DNA from: Paramyrothecium sp. XJ0827 | Taxonomy: Eukaryota; Ascomycota; Sordariomycetes; Hypocreales; Stachybotryaceae | Assembly: GCA_020881915.1 (NCBI GenBank) | Contig: JAJFPB010000001.1 | Coordinates: 2,604,001-2,668,000 of the forward strand | Direction: 5' to 3' | Length of the DNA stretch: 64,000 bases | Shown: piece by piece, positions 13,201 to 24,643 of the stretch | Layout: each line of letters begins with the position of its first letter | Numbering within the stretch: the stretch's first letter is position 1 | Notes under the pieces: model-generated | The model's database searches: none | What the model saw: only the letters and a program-made list of their open reading frames with translations | Told to the model about the DNA's origin: nothing | Program-made: the position numbers and the translations under genes

Positions 13201-14459
13201 GTTTCGGCAAGGGCATTGGCGGTCTGATTACGAAACCGGCAGCAGGTATGTCTACAATTACATTCACTGTTCTCACTCCCCCCCCCAGAAGCTGACTGAA
13301 AACAGGGTTCTGGGGCATTCCGGCATATACAATGCAAGGGGTGCACGCTGGTGTCTCCAAAATGTTCGCCAAGAGCGTGCAGAACTATGTTATTGCCTCT
13401 AGAATCGCTCAGGGTATAGCAGACCTGAAGGCTGCCACTAACGAGGAGAGGAGCGACATTATCTTACGATGGCAAAATGTTAAGTTTGATTTGAAGAACT
13501 TCTATCAGCTGAAACGGAAAGAGAAAGCCGCCGAGAAAGCTCCTGAATTTGGCACGCCCATAGACGAAACGGAAACTGGGTTTTCTCGTCCCACAGCTAG
13601 CTGGCTCAAGTCGCGGCAAATGTCTGCCGATGAACGAAAGAAACTGAAAGAACAAAAAGCGGCATGGAAGAACAAGATCGTTGAAACATCCATCCCTCAT
13701 GCTGGTAGCAGTGGGAGTTTACCTTCCGACTCAACATTCGATGACGCAGAATTTGAGCGAGCTATCCAAGCTTCTGTTCGGGAAACTTCTCGAGGCAATG
13801 CACACGAAGACGCTATGGTCGAGAACGCTATTCGAGAGAGTGTTCTGGCTGCTCGAGAGCAAGGCGGACTTCCCGAGCCAATTCCAGAGGCACGTGGAGA
13901 GAAGGACGCAAGCATTTTCCACGACGATGAGTATAAAATCACGGACCAAGAGTACCAGGCGTTGATTGAGCAAGCAATCCAGCAAAGCCTCACCAACAAT
14001 TTGCCTCACCTCCGGCTTCCTCAAGAAGACGGTGTCATGGAGCTCGATACCCATCACAACAACCGACCAGCCACCGGGGATTCCACACATGACTTTGCAG
14101 CCGAAGATGACGACCTCTATGATGATGACCTGAGGCGTGTCATGGAAGAGTCTCGAAATATGCCCATTCAAACGCAGCCTGCTACTGCTGATGATGGTGA
14201 ACTCCAACGCGCCATCGAAGCCTCACGCGCCGAGATGGAGCGACAAAGGAACGAGCGCACGGAGGAGGAAGTTGTTCTTGATTACGTCAAGAAGCAAAGC
14301 TTAGCGGAAGAGGAGTTCCGTAGACAAGCTGCAAAGGGCAAGGAAGTGGGAAATCAAGCGGCCGATGACGAGGTTGATGATGATTTGAGAAGAGCCATGG
14401 AAGAGAGCCTGAAGATGAGCCACGGTGGCAATGCAGGCCCTTCTGGGTCCAAAGAATGA
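10250..14459 (+). CDS. Sterol 3-beta-glucosyltransferase-like protein with PPxY, ATG-C-like and UIM-like regions
   Basis: A UDP-glycosyltransferase of the GT1/UGT80 sterol-glucosyltransferase group, expected to move glucose from UDP-glucose to membrane sterols. Six exons (10250-10484, 10598-11261, 11322-11558, 11610-12377, 12428-13245, 13306-14459) join in phase into 1291 aa. The N-terminus is Gln-rich and has two PPxY motifs (PPEY, PPAY) near residues 49-55. The GT N-domain starts near 133 ([14 protein letters not shown]). The nucleotide-sugar site HHGGAGTT lies near 495, followed by [11 protein letters not shown] Ser/Pro-rich linker leads to a Gly-rich block at about 812-925 ([19 protein letters not shown]) resembling the Vps13/ATG2-type C-terminal region. 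The tail has six UIM-like A-x3-S motifs between about 1050 and 1290. Unlike Atg26 I see no N-terminal GRAM/PH domain. The GT assignment is firm; the acceptor and the ATG-C match are inference. Confidence 0.88.
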
Positions 14460-15065
14460 CCACAGTCTCATGAACGTACAATGCCTAATGCATACGAATA
14501 GGATACCCGGGAGCGATTTCTCACATAATCTCACAAATAGTCTCTCAACAGTTTCCATGTGATACGTCGTAGATTTTCTGCGATGAGAGAAGTGTCATTT
14601 ATAATACGGTAGGCGAGTGCATACGTCCAGGAGGCCTCACTATACCTGACATCGTCTACCGAGACAATGTATCTGTGAAAAGATGTCTTTACACTAGCAG
14701 AGTTTGCCTGGAGTATTCCACCTTAACTCTAGTCATCACCTAACGGCGTAAATGAGACAATGTGCCCGTCATGACTTGGGTATAGAGCGCATGACGAGAA
14801 TATCAAGTCCCAAGCCGTAAGGAAAAGATGAGAAAAGGAAGTGAAGCATTGCTATTATCCCAAATCATGTGTGCTGGTATGCGAAATGTGGTATTCGATA
14901 AACATAGCTAGGAACAAGCAGGCTGTAATCAGCAGAGAAAACAAGATGAAGGCATGCAACAAACATCATGAAGGAAATAACAACAATGAGAGCGGAAGCA
15001 AAACAGGCGAGGGTATAGGTAAGGGGGCGTTTCTGGGGACGCGGTAGCACTCCAACATCGAACGA
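14460..15065. other. Convergent intergenic region
   Basis: About 600 bases between two convergent genes, holding their 3' regions. No coding signal or clear terminator motif seen. Confidence 0.5.
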
Positions 15066-16341
15066 CTAGACTGAGCGCAACAAACCACCCATGAGGTCGT
15101 GTAGCTCCTGTTCATCCGTCTTGACTTGCACGTAGCGTGACTGTAGCATCTCACACATCACTGTTGTGGACCATAGGTAGGCGAGGCCGTTGGCCAGTAG
15201 CAGAACGATCTGCGCAGACGCTGGCAGGAGCTGGAAGGCCACAGCAACAAGTGACGATTGCACTGCGAAGACCAAGACCCAGAAGGGGACGACAGCCCAT
15301 GCTTTGTTGGTGCTCTGTACTCATTGTGAGCATAGTGGTGAAGAATAGTCTGAGAGTAGAACGAACCTCGACCTCTTCAAGGACAATGTCCCAGAACTTG
15401 CTGGTCCGATGCTCGTTCCGGTTTCTCGCAATGATGGTATCAACATACGAGCGCGGAAGCCGAAGCTTGAAGTGCCGGTAGCGGTCCGCCAAACTCTGAG
15501 CCAACATGGCCATTTTCTTCCGACGCTGCCATTCCGGACTGCCCTGGGGCAGATTGGCGAGCCGCAGGCGGTAGCCCTCTGCGAGGTCCGAGTAGAGGAA
15601 GGGCAAACGGCGGAAGTGATTGATGGCCGTTTCAGCAGCGACGGGCTGACGAAGGGGAAGCCTGCTGGAAAGATAATGCTGCTCTTCGGCAGTGAAGTTT
15701 TGTTGTCGTAGCGACTGCGCAGAAGCACGGCGGGGACCTTGGGGAGGGCTATAACTGGGATTGTCGGCCGTGGAAGGTCGGGCTGATGTCAACGGCGGCG
15801 GAGGTCCGGACGATGATGACGATGACTCTGGTGGTATGTGAGGGGCATTCATCTCATACATCTGGGCATAGATAAGGTAGTTGACCCGATCTAGCAAGAC
15901 ACACTTCGGTCAGCCCGAAGGGCAGGGTAGGGCAGAGGCGAGAGGGACTGAAAGGGGGGGAGCATAAGAAGCATAAGAACAAGACTAATAAGTAAAGGAT
16001 AGCATACCTGCGCGACGTTGGGCAAGTTGACTGCTTCGTCTCCCTCTTCCATCTCCCCAAGCCCTGTCCTCTTGAGTGTGGTCGTCTTCAGCCCTCCGGG
16101 ATCTCTCATCACCACGACGATTCGACGTTGGAGGAGGCATCTCGGCATGACCTGCCTGAGGGAGGTTGATGAGCCGGTAGACAAGAGCGACAAGACTCTG
16201 GCGTCCGAGGGAAACGAGAGCACGGCAGCGCATATATCGGGAGCCAACAACGCGCTTCAGGCACGACAGGACGACCCCCGCGTAACTCCACGCCATGACA
16301 AATGCAAGCGATAACCGCCGTATCGCGCCCCCAAGAATCAT
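15066..16341 (-). CDS. Multi-pass membrane protein of unknown function
   Basis: I do not recognise this family. Three exons (16341-16008, 15890-15367, 15314-15066) join in phase into 368 aa; introns are 117 and 52 nt. The N-terminal 60 residues contain a hydrophobic helix (LAFVMAWSYAGVVLSCL) and an amphipathic stretch with many basic residues. A charged, disordered stretch rich in Arg and Ser follows to about residue 160. A well-structured region (about 165-290) contains FLYSDLAEGYRLRL and a helix-rich Arg/Leu segment. Near residues 290-340 are two hydrophobic helices (WVLVFAVQSSLVAVAF and IVLLLANGLAYLW), and the tail is acidic. The folded middle followed by two membrane spans suggests an ER or other endomembrane protein, which is inference. 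The ATG at 16341 is the first in frame. Confidence 0.7.
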
Positions 16342-16734
16342 CGCGGTCGTTGATGGAAGGCGGGGGAATCAGGAATGAACAGGTGTGTCTCGCGGATGAA
16401 TAGGACGAAACAAGAACAGCAAATGCATGAGATGTGTAACTCAAAATTATTAGATAGTATGATCCTCCTGAGCTTACAACATTCTCCTTTCTGTCGACGA
16501 TTGGCATAACAATGTTACTCTTAGTGAGCATCCGGCAGATTGAACGCCCGCAAAACCCGGAAATGGCCTAAAAAGGTGCTTGGATATGTCGCCTCGCAAA
16601 TCTTTCACACACAGATATTCGTGTTGACGTCGATCCTTCCAGTCGGGACGTTGGACTTTGCGAGTTGACCGAGTACCCCTCTCCTCCGAAAGCGCATGGG
16701 AGTAGATCCATGCAGGCCATCAACCTGCAACCAC
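16342..16734. other. Short intergenic region
   Basis: About 390 bases between two genes transcribed leftward: the 3' end of the zinc-ribbon gene and the promoter of the membrane-protein gene. No other feature seen. Confidence 0.5.
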
Positions 16735-17238
16735 TCAGCCGTATCGCATCTGATTCTGGCCGGGAGGGGGTTGCTGGCCCCAGCCTTGGGAAGGCCCATG
16801 TTGTTGAGGGGGATAAGGAGCGCCGCCGCCGCCGCCGCCACCGTTTGCCATGGCAATGACATCCTGGCGATTGTCGAGGGGTTGGTTGAAGTTACAAATA
16901 TGACATGATACGTCCTTGTATCCGGAAATAGATAGAGGTATTACAGGCTATAGATGAGCAGGGAGCGTCAGCATGAGCATCGCACGTGGCTGTGAGGAGG
17001 AGTTACAGGAAAGAGAGCGGCAAGCGACGGGAAAAGGCAAGGCAGGCAAGAGGAGATGGCGACACGGCCATGAAGATGGGTATAGGGGACATACGATGAA
17101 ACAGAAGGTGAACCAAGGGTTGCTCTTGATCACATGGCCAGCCATGTTGCCACAGTGATGGCACTGGCAGATGATTCCTTCATAGCCAGGAACTGGCTTG
17201 CGGAACGTATGCTCGCCGCAGACGAAGAAGAAGAACAT
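16735..17238 (-). CDS. Zinc-ribbon (zinc_ribbon_15-type) small protein
   Basis: A small conserved fungal protein of the zinc_ribbon_15 type; its role is not known to me. Exons are 17238-17095 and 16947-16735, joined phase 0 across a 147-nt intron, giving 118 aa. The spliced product begins MFFFFVCGEHTFRKPVPGYEG, then CQCHHCGN, then FTFCFI-PVIPLS, and has a second Cys pair in CHICNF. This gives two CxxC knuckles that can hold one zinc ion. The C-terminus is low-complexity: a poly-Gly run coded by GGC repeats followed by Pro/Gln-rich sequence. The hydrophobic MFFFF start is characteristic of the family and fixes the initiation codon. A longer unspliced reading of exon 1 would miss the second zinc pair. 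Confidence 0.85.
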
Positions 17239-18468
17239 GGTGTGGCAGCGGGCGCACGCAAGGCAGGCGACCGGTGGAGGTGAGGGAGAGCGGCTTGGCT
17301 TGAGGCGCTCGACGTCGCGCGATCAGGAGAAGCTGCAGGACCAACTGCGAGATTCGAGGGAGGACGGCCGCGAGATGACGGAAAGGTTCAAAACGCGAAG
17401 CTTCGAAGGGCGAGGATACTGGCGAGCGAACCGGATACCCGGACAAGCTAGGCGATGTGCAACAGCACGGGCAGCCAGAGGCGACAGAAGCAGCAGATGC
17501 ACGCGAGACGATGCGTCTTGAATGCGGGATGTTGAAACGCGCGGACGTTCGCCACCTATCTCAAAATGGGGGCGTAGGATATCGAAAAAAGGGCCAGCGA
17601 TGCGACCAGGAGATACGGACAAGAATAACGAGCTCGTTCAATGGGGTGGCCGCCGAACTAGACAATTACAATGGTATACAACGACAAAGGCCAGGACGCT
17701 AGAGAGAGCAAGGGGGGCCAAGCTGGATCTGAGTCAATATGCGAGTGTGAGTACAGCACGAGGCGAGAGGCCATCGCAGAATCAATGAGCCAAGAACAAG
17801 GCCGCGTCAGGTAGGTGTGGCGTCACACCACCACCACTTACCAACCCGACCTGGGCCTTTAGTTTCTCCGCATCTTTAACTGCAGCTCCCGGGAGCACAG
17901 GCCACACCTTCCGCGGACTGCCACAGCCTCTTTCCGGCTTAGCCTGGGCCTGGCTGGCACTGCACCACGGTGCACCGATGAGGACTAGCGCGTGTGGGGA
18001 GTTTCCCGGTTCAGAATGTAACTCTGTAACCTTGTGTACAATCGAAAAATCTAGTCATCGCTCCCCTCCACGAACCTCAAGAAGACATCTCGTCAGCCGG
18101 CATCCCGCTGCAAGATCCTGAACCAAACCAACATCACTCATGCTCTGGGCACAGGGACGCCACTCGATAACGAATCGTTAAGGAAGGTGTCACGCAAGAG
18201 GAACACGCTGGCCGCCGGAACACCAATAATAGAGTGGCGGTACCCTTCCCAGGCCCCTCCCGTCTCTGCAACATTTCGCGGCCCGCATAGCCCTTGTCGA
18301 CACGTCGAACATGAGCCCGACGACAGCTGCAACGCCATAGTCACAAGCTCAATCCTACGCCCAGAGTGCTTCCTGCCCACCGCTGCGCATCCTACCTAGT
18401 CTATCTGCCGCACGACCTGCCATCCTTGCCGCGCCCTCCCGTATCGCTTTTCCCACGCTACGACCACG
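17239..18468. other. Divergent promoter region
   Basis: About 1.2 kb between the leftward zinc-ribbon gene and the rightward RPP1 gene. ORFs here are short, Arg-rich and unsupported. The final 100 bases before the RPP1 ATG are pyrimidine-rich, as expected for a fungal leader. Confidence 0.5.
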
Positions 18469-19425
18469 ATGCTGTACGATCTGAACGTCGCGTGGTCACC
18501 CACCACCACGGACGACCAGCTCCTGGCGACCCTGTCGCTCGCCTCGTCCATGGGCTATGCCACCGTCGCCCTGAATCACACGCTCAACCTTCCCTTCCCC
18601 GCCAATCCGAAAGCACCGTTCCCGGCGCTACCCGCCTCCAGTTCCTCATCAACGACATCTGCCTCACGCTCCCAACGACTCCCACACGTGCTCCACCGCG
18701 CCACCCTCCCCCTCGACGATCCTGCAGCCTCCAACTACCGGCTGCCCGACCTTGTCAACGCGTACGACCTCCTCGCCATCCGACCTCTCACAGAGAAAGC
18801 TTTCCAGAATGCTTGCCTCACCCTCGACATCCCCCTTATCTCCCTCGACATGGCCCAGCACTTCCCCTTTCACTTCCGCCCCCGCCCCTGCATGGCTGCC
18901 GTCGCGCGTGGCGTCCGCTTCGAGATCTGCTACTCCCAGGCCCTCCTTGCCCGGGAACCTCGCGCTCGCGCCAACTTCATCGGAAACGTCACCAGCCTGT
19001 TCCGCGCGACGCGGGGTCGTGGCATCATTATCAGCAGTGAGGCCCCCTCTTCGCTCGCGCTTAGAGCTCCTGCAGACGTCATAAATCTGCTCGGTGTCTG
19101 GGGCTTGCCGAACGACAAGGCCATGGAGGCCCTCCGCTCGGTCCCGAGGAGCATCGTTGTCAACGAGGGTATCAAGCGAAACGGCTTCCGCGGCGTTATC
19201 GATGTTGTGCAAGTGGCCAAGACGCCAGTGCCTCACGATGGTGCCCGAGACGTCGCGACTCGCCAGAGTGACAAGGATAGCAAGGGCCAGGCCGCAAGCT
19301 CAGATGGAGCAAAGAGCCAAAAGCGCAAGAACGTAACTCAGGAGGACGGGACGCAAACTCTGAGCAAGCGCCAGATGAAGAAAATGAAGTTGGCGGCCCG
19401 GACTGGTGGCCCAACAGCGAGTTGA
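18469..19425 (+). CDS. rpp1: RNase P/MRP protein subunit Rpp1 (p30)
   Basis: The p30/Rpp1 subunit of nuclear RNase P and RNase MRP, which process tRNA 5' ends and pre-rRNA. It is a single-exon gene of 318 aa. It opens with MLYDLNVAWSP, the family's start, and shows the TIM-barrel-like (PHP-fold) pattern of p30: DLLAIRPLTEKAFQNAC, LDIPLISLDMAQHFPF and a long stretch ending GVRFEICYSQAL. The barrel continues through GRGIIISSEA and the conserved DVINLLGVWGLPNDKAMEAL. The tail from about residue 255 is basic (KSQKRK, SKRQMKKMK) and probably carries a nuclear localisation signal. It sits head-to-head with the zinc-ribbon gene and convergent with the secreted repeat protein. Confidence 0.93.
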   Translation: MLYDLNVAWSPTTTDDQLLATLSLASSMGYATVALNHTLNLPFPANPKAPFPALPASSSSSTTSASRSQRLPHVLHRATLPLDDPAASNYRLPDLVNAYDLLAIRPLTEKAFQNACLTLDIPLISLDMAQHFPFHFRPRPCMAAVARGVRFEICYSQALLAREPRARANFIGNVTSLFRATRGRGIIISSEAPSSLALRAPADVINLLGVWGLPNDKAMEALRSVPRSIVVNEGIKRNGFRGVIDVVQVAKTPVPHDGARDVATRQSDKDSKGQAASSDGAKSQKRKNVTQEDGTQTLSKRQMKKMKLAARTGGPTAS

Positions 19426-19847
19426 GGGACGGTAAGGGTCTCTGGCTGTGTAGACCTCGTGCTTGTTTCCACCATCCCTTTCTTACCTCGTTCTAGTTCT
19501 GTATAAAAGTTCCGGCATGGGCACAGACGGAGGGATGATTACACTTAGATATGATACCCATAGAAAGCTTCGTGCTAAAGAAAAGTTTTGAATATTCTAC
19601 TAAAGATGGCCTGCCATCCCGCGAACCTGTTGCGTGAAACAATTATGTACATAATTATCAGCTTTGGTCTGCTGTGCGACCTTTCAACCATGCGGGTAAG
19701 CTAAGTTGTTCTGAGACATTAAGCACTTATAGATCAACCGCAAGGAGGCGCCTTCTTCACAAGTCCAACGAGCACCGCGGTCTCACTCAATATTTTTGGT
19801 TCTTTTTTTTGTTAGGTTTCTGTTCAAAACGATCAAACTCGCCAACC
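19426..19847. other. Convergent intergenic region
   Basis: About 420 bases between the 3' ends of RPP1 (+) and the secreted repeat protein (-). No coding signal. Confidence 0.5.
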
Positions 19848-21659
19848 TCAAGGCGCATCGGTGGCCAGAGACAAGATGAGGACCGAGCCCGTCTGATGCG
19901 CATCCTGCTCCACGCCCTCAATTTCAAATACCGGCACAGTTTCCGTAGGTGTTGGTTTAGCTGGCGCCATATCCAATACGAGAACTGATCCAGTCTGATG
20001 CGCTTCCTCTTCCGATCCACCATTCTGTAAAGCCTTGGCGCCAGGTACGCCCGTCGGCTCGTCCGGCACCATATCCCACACCAAAACGGAGCCGGTCTGG
20101 TGCGCGTCCTGGGCCTGAGCCACCCCAGTGGGAAGTTGGTTGATCACAATACCCGAAATTGTCCGCGCTGCCTGAGCTCCTGGGTTGCCAGCAAGGTTGC
20201 CGAGGTTCAAGGCACTTGTCAAGCTGAGGCTAGAGATGTCGATAGGTGGCGGTCTTGGTGGAGCGGCTATCTCGGGGGCTGCAGTCGGCTGCGGGTTAGG
20301 ATCAGCAGCATTGTCAGCCGGAGCTGTGGTCGGTGCCGGGGCCGGGGCCGCAGGTGTGTTGGGGGTTGAGGTGGTGGGAGCAGCACTCGAGGGAGGCTGC
20401 GAATCTGCCGGAGGCGGGGCCCCAGGCGGAGGAGCGGGCGCAGACGTCGGCTGTTGCCCCGGTGGCTTAGGGACTATCGAGGTCGTGATCGGCGCTGCAG
20501 TGTCAGGCGGAGCCGCAGGGGGAGCCGCAGGCGTTCCTGGCGGAGGAGGCTGCGGTGCCTGAGCGGGAGGTGCTGTAGGGACCGCTGGGGGCGTCTGCTC
20601 GGCAGGCGGAGCTGGTGGAGGGGGAGGTGGCGGCGGTGGTGCTGGAGCTGTGACAATCATTAGCCGTCATGATCTGTGAGAGACATTGTCGCATTGAAAC
20701 TCACCTGCTTCAGTGGGCGCCGCGGGATTCTGGCTCATAGTGGTTTGAGGTAGATTCTCGGTGGGAATCGGAATCGTGGTGACACCAATGCCGTTGCCGT
20801 CGGCGTTTGGTGGGGGCATCGCGTTCGGATCTCCCTGTGGAGGCGCGGCAGGATTGGCAGGCTTTTACTTGAAGTCAGAAAGGTGTCTTCTCAATGATTT
20901 TTCAAAGTTTTATTCTCACATCTTGAGTCGGCACTGGCAGAGGTGGTGCCACGCCAGGCGGAAGAACTGATACCGTCTGGAAGATAGTTGAAGTGATAAT
21001 GGAGAGTCTATACAAACAGTTAGAGACGTAAAATCGTCAATGTTCAGGGCCAGATGCTCACAGTGGTGGTGTGTCGGCAGGCGGCGCAGCTCCAGGGGCT
21101 CCAGGGGCAGGTGGGTTAGCAGGAAACTGTTCGGCAGGAGGTTGTCCAGCAGGAGGTTGCCCAGCAGGGGGCTGTCCAGTCGGCGGTGGCTGGCCGGGCC
21201 CAATACTCGTGGTGATGGTCACGGCAGCACTGGTAGGAAGAGGCGCGGGAGCAACACCGCCATCGGGTGGCGGCGCCTGACCGGGCGTACCGGCTGGGGG
21301 AGCGGGTGCCGCTGCTGGTGGCGGAGTGGGCGCGGGGGCCGGCGCTGGGTTCGCTGCGGGAGTCTCGCGGATGATCCGGGTCGTGGTTACGGTAACTTGT
21401 CCTCCGCCATTATTGTTATTATTGTTGTTGTTGTTGCCGAGTCCAAGCAGATTTCCCAAGTTTTGCAGCAGGCCGGGGTCCCTCTTCGCCTCATTGCTCC
21501 TATAGCCCGTATTATCGCGACGTCGAATTACACCCGCCTAGAAGGTTGAGAAGAAGCCGTCAGCTCGGCCACACACGAAGCACTCTTGAATTGAAGTCGC
21601 AAACTCACCTCTCCCAAGGAGAGCAGGGCGAGCACGGCAAAGCCGGCAGATAACCGCAT
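19848..21659 (-). CDS. Secreted proline-rich protein with three AHQTGSVL repeats
   Basis: I do not recognise this protein. Five exons (21659-21609, 21537-21062, 21007-20920, 20861-20705, 20647-19848) join in phase into 523 aa. The first exon encodes only a signal peptide (MRLSAGFAVLALLSLGE, then AG). Basic pairs in VIRRRD and AKRDPG just after it look like Kex2 sites. A poly-Asn run and VTVTTTRIIRETP follow, then several hundred residues dominated by Pro, Ala, Gly and Thr, including GQPPAGQPPAGQPPA repeats. The last 90 residues carry three copies of (E/D)AHQTGSVLV with spacers of about 35-40 residues; the third copy is close to the C-terminus. No transmembrane helix or GPI tail is evident. 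The composition suggests a cell-wall or extracellular protein, by inference. The third intron ends in AAAAG, a weak acceptor, but phase is preserved. Confidence 0.75.
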
Positions 21660-24643
21660 TCTCGATCTTGCGAACAGAAATGCGTAGAGTAAAGTTTATC
21701 GTTTCTGAGAAGGCATCCAGAACAGTAGGCGCGAGAATTGGCAAACGAGCGACGCAACGAACCAGCCGTTGTTGAAGAAGTTTGCCAAGGAGCGTCCGGG
21801 GTGAGGCGCTCTCGAATTGAAGTGTTGTTAAAAGGAAGGGCAGCCGGAGGAAATCCAAACCAAATCAATCGGTTGGGACCTGCGCTCGGCGTGTTTGCGA
21901 AAAAGACGGGAAAGAAAGTTGAGAAGGGATCGCCGAGGCGGGAGAAACTGGGCTTTCCAGGAGGCGAGGAGAAACGAAATCACTTGTAAGTGGGGAAATT
22001 GGGTCTGGGTCGACTAGACCGGCAATGAATGAGTGACGAGAAGAGAAACGGTGATGCCAACAGGCTCTTCTGCGTTCGGCGTGGACGGCAGGAGAGGATG
22101 CAGCGACACACAAACAGGTTCAACGGGTGCCGGACCCGGCGATGCTGTGAGAGTAGAAACGATGGTGAGGAAGGGAAGTCGGTCGACATCGGCTGGACAG
22201 CAGTAATGAAGGTCAAAAGGTCAGACGAATGGGCCTCGTACGCAACCCATGTCATGCCTCCTCACATGCCGTTGCTCAGCCATGGCCGCCGGTAGTTACG
22301 GTTCGGCCACAGACCAGGTCGTGACATTGCTAGTTGGAGCGTGGCTCCCCCCCCCTTTGCGCGGTCTGGCAGACGGGGCTCGGGCTTGGCGGTGGTCAGG
22401 GTTGAGGCTCAAACAGTCGTGGTCCGGGATGGTGGTTGTAAAAATGAACGGTGTCCGGCATCTGAGACACGCTTAAGACAGCCCCTGTCAGAGACCGGGG
22501 TGGCCCTTGCTCCGTACTTACCCAAAGAGTCGGCGTGTCGACTAAGCGCCCCTTGCGCCCCTCACCCCCCCCCCCATATAGAATTGTAGAATGGGGAAAA
22601 GGGAAAAAAAGAAAAACGGAAGAGAGGACTCGGGCAGTGGCTTCATTGAAGATGACCGAGGCCGAGAAAAGTGAATTCATCGAAAGGTAGGTGAATGATT
22701 GTTTCCGGACGCAGAGCCTATGACATCTGCAACGTCTGGCTTCCCTCTGCGAATGTCCCCTGGTAGCTCAATTGCTCTGGCCCGCCGCGCGCGCAGGCCC
22801 CAGCCGGTTAGAAACGTGATACCCTGACCTGAGGGGTCCAACGTCGGAAGATGTGGTGACGATGGTGGTGCCATCTACTTCACGGGGAGGAACTCGCAAT
22901 TGGACGACGCAGCAACATACCGACCTTGTCCGGGCCATTTCTGCAGCCGCTTTCACAAACACATCGAGGTTCAACCTGCAGGCCGTCGCCGTGCAGCGGG
23001 CATCGACGCACCTAATCTGGTGCCTTTCCAGCGAATCGCGCGCTCTCCGTACCTGAAATGGGGGGGCCCAAGGCGCCTGCTTGCATCGTTAAGATCATGG
23101 GCGGGCCCCACCCTTCTCTCGTCATGCGCGCCAACACGCTGCTGTACTGCACACCATGTGTGCTTCGCAATTTGTTCCAAATTGTTCCAAATTCGCATGG
23201 CGGTCGAGTTTTCTGTGACCTCACTTCTGATGGAACCTGCTATCCGCGCACTCGCGCCTCAAGCCCGATCCCGTCTAGCGCGGCTTGGAATCCAATGATG
23301 GATGTTTGGGGTGCTCTACATCAGCAAATGCGATATGCTGCATTGACCTTGCTTTTGCCCTTTCCCGAGTCATGATGCCTCAGCATGCAGGATGAAGCCA
23401 TGATGGCCCCCAACCAAGGTACCATCAACGTGGCAAATATGGTGCGGTAAGGCAATGTAGTGGTGCATGGTAGAGCAAAGCCACGAGATCGGACGAAGAT
23501 GACGCACGTGAGCCCCGACGGCCATCCTCCTCCCGACAGCATGGAGATTCAGCCAAGGAATGTAATCCCTTGTGCGCCAGGATCCCCGTCTCCCGAAACT
23601 GCAACAACCCACAAGCACGCGCCCTCGGCCCATACTCGTCTTGAGTGTTGTTCCGTGGGCTGATTCTCTCCTCATACGTGGCTCTAGGCGCCTGCATGTC
23701 GGGAGAAAGGGAGCAAAAATTAAGCGTAAAAGGGCCTCCCCTGGGTGTGTGTGATCGTCGAAACCGTGTCAAGTTTGACCCCTTACGGATCCGGGTCTTT
23801 CTAGCCAAAGAGGGTAATAGCAAAGACAGAATGTTCCGGGCCTGTCCCCCGTAGAACCCAGGCGCGAGATCCGGCCTGTTTGCCTTTTCCAAAGCGCTTA
23901 CCTGAATTCTGGAAAAGAGTCGGACGCCGATCAATCATTCGCGATCTTGTTGGCAAGCGCACGGAGCAGCCCAAAGACCGATTCTAGGCTGCATGTACGG
24001 AGTATGTCCTGAAGGATGGTGGATGAAGACTAAAATAGCGTGGTAATAACGAGCCATGCTTTCTTACCTCCCCTCACTAACAAGGCAAGGTATGGTACTT
24101 ACATTATGGGCAGGGCTGGGGTCATCGTCGCCTTACTCACCACCATGCAGCGGCTGCGCACTGGCCCAGGGGAACGCTCACTCACACTCTCTCGTCATGT
24201 CAGCAGCACCGCGCACTTCCATTAATAGTTGGCTTTTTCCGAATGTCGTGCATAGCGTCAGATCGCATCTATATTTACAGCTCAACCCAAGATCCTCCCG
24301 GCAAATGACCCCATTTAGAACCCACGATACCATCACCATTCGGACTTGATCCGCCACTCACCGTGCACCTGCTGCCGTTATAAGCTGACAGGCGATTCAT
24401 CTCGTACGATGTGTGCCATTTTCTACCAAGCAGTCAATCGATCAATCGGGTAAGGTATACCACGGAGTCAATTGTTCATTCTAAAGTTCAATCCAACAAC
24501 GTATTACACTAGTCAAGACTCCTGTGTGATATCCAATGCCCCAAACAAACAGCTACGGTTACACGCCTCTTTTTAACACGATTTTCGAGATTATAAAAAC
24601 ACGTTTCATGTCACCTTTGTGCACTGGCATGATGAAATGCAAA
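21660..24643. other. Gene-poor intergenic tract
   Basis: About 3 kb upstream of the secreted protein gene and downstream of the GFA gene. Only short ORFs are present, and none has domain-like sequence or sensible splice partners. A direct repeat of ATTGTTCCA occurs near 23172-23191, and a poly-C tract near 22567-22576. Nothing else seen. Confidence 0.5.

Noticed and set aside
18664..19236. Long antisense ORF opposite RPP1
   Set aside because: Open only because of GC-biased third positions in the RPP1 exon.
19848..20115. Repeats of the secreted protein as a RiPP (dikaritin) precursor
   Set aside because: The repeats are not separated by KR/KEX2 sites and no UstY-type or oxidase partner gene lies nearby.
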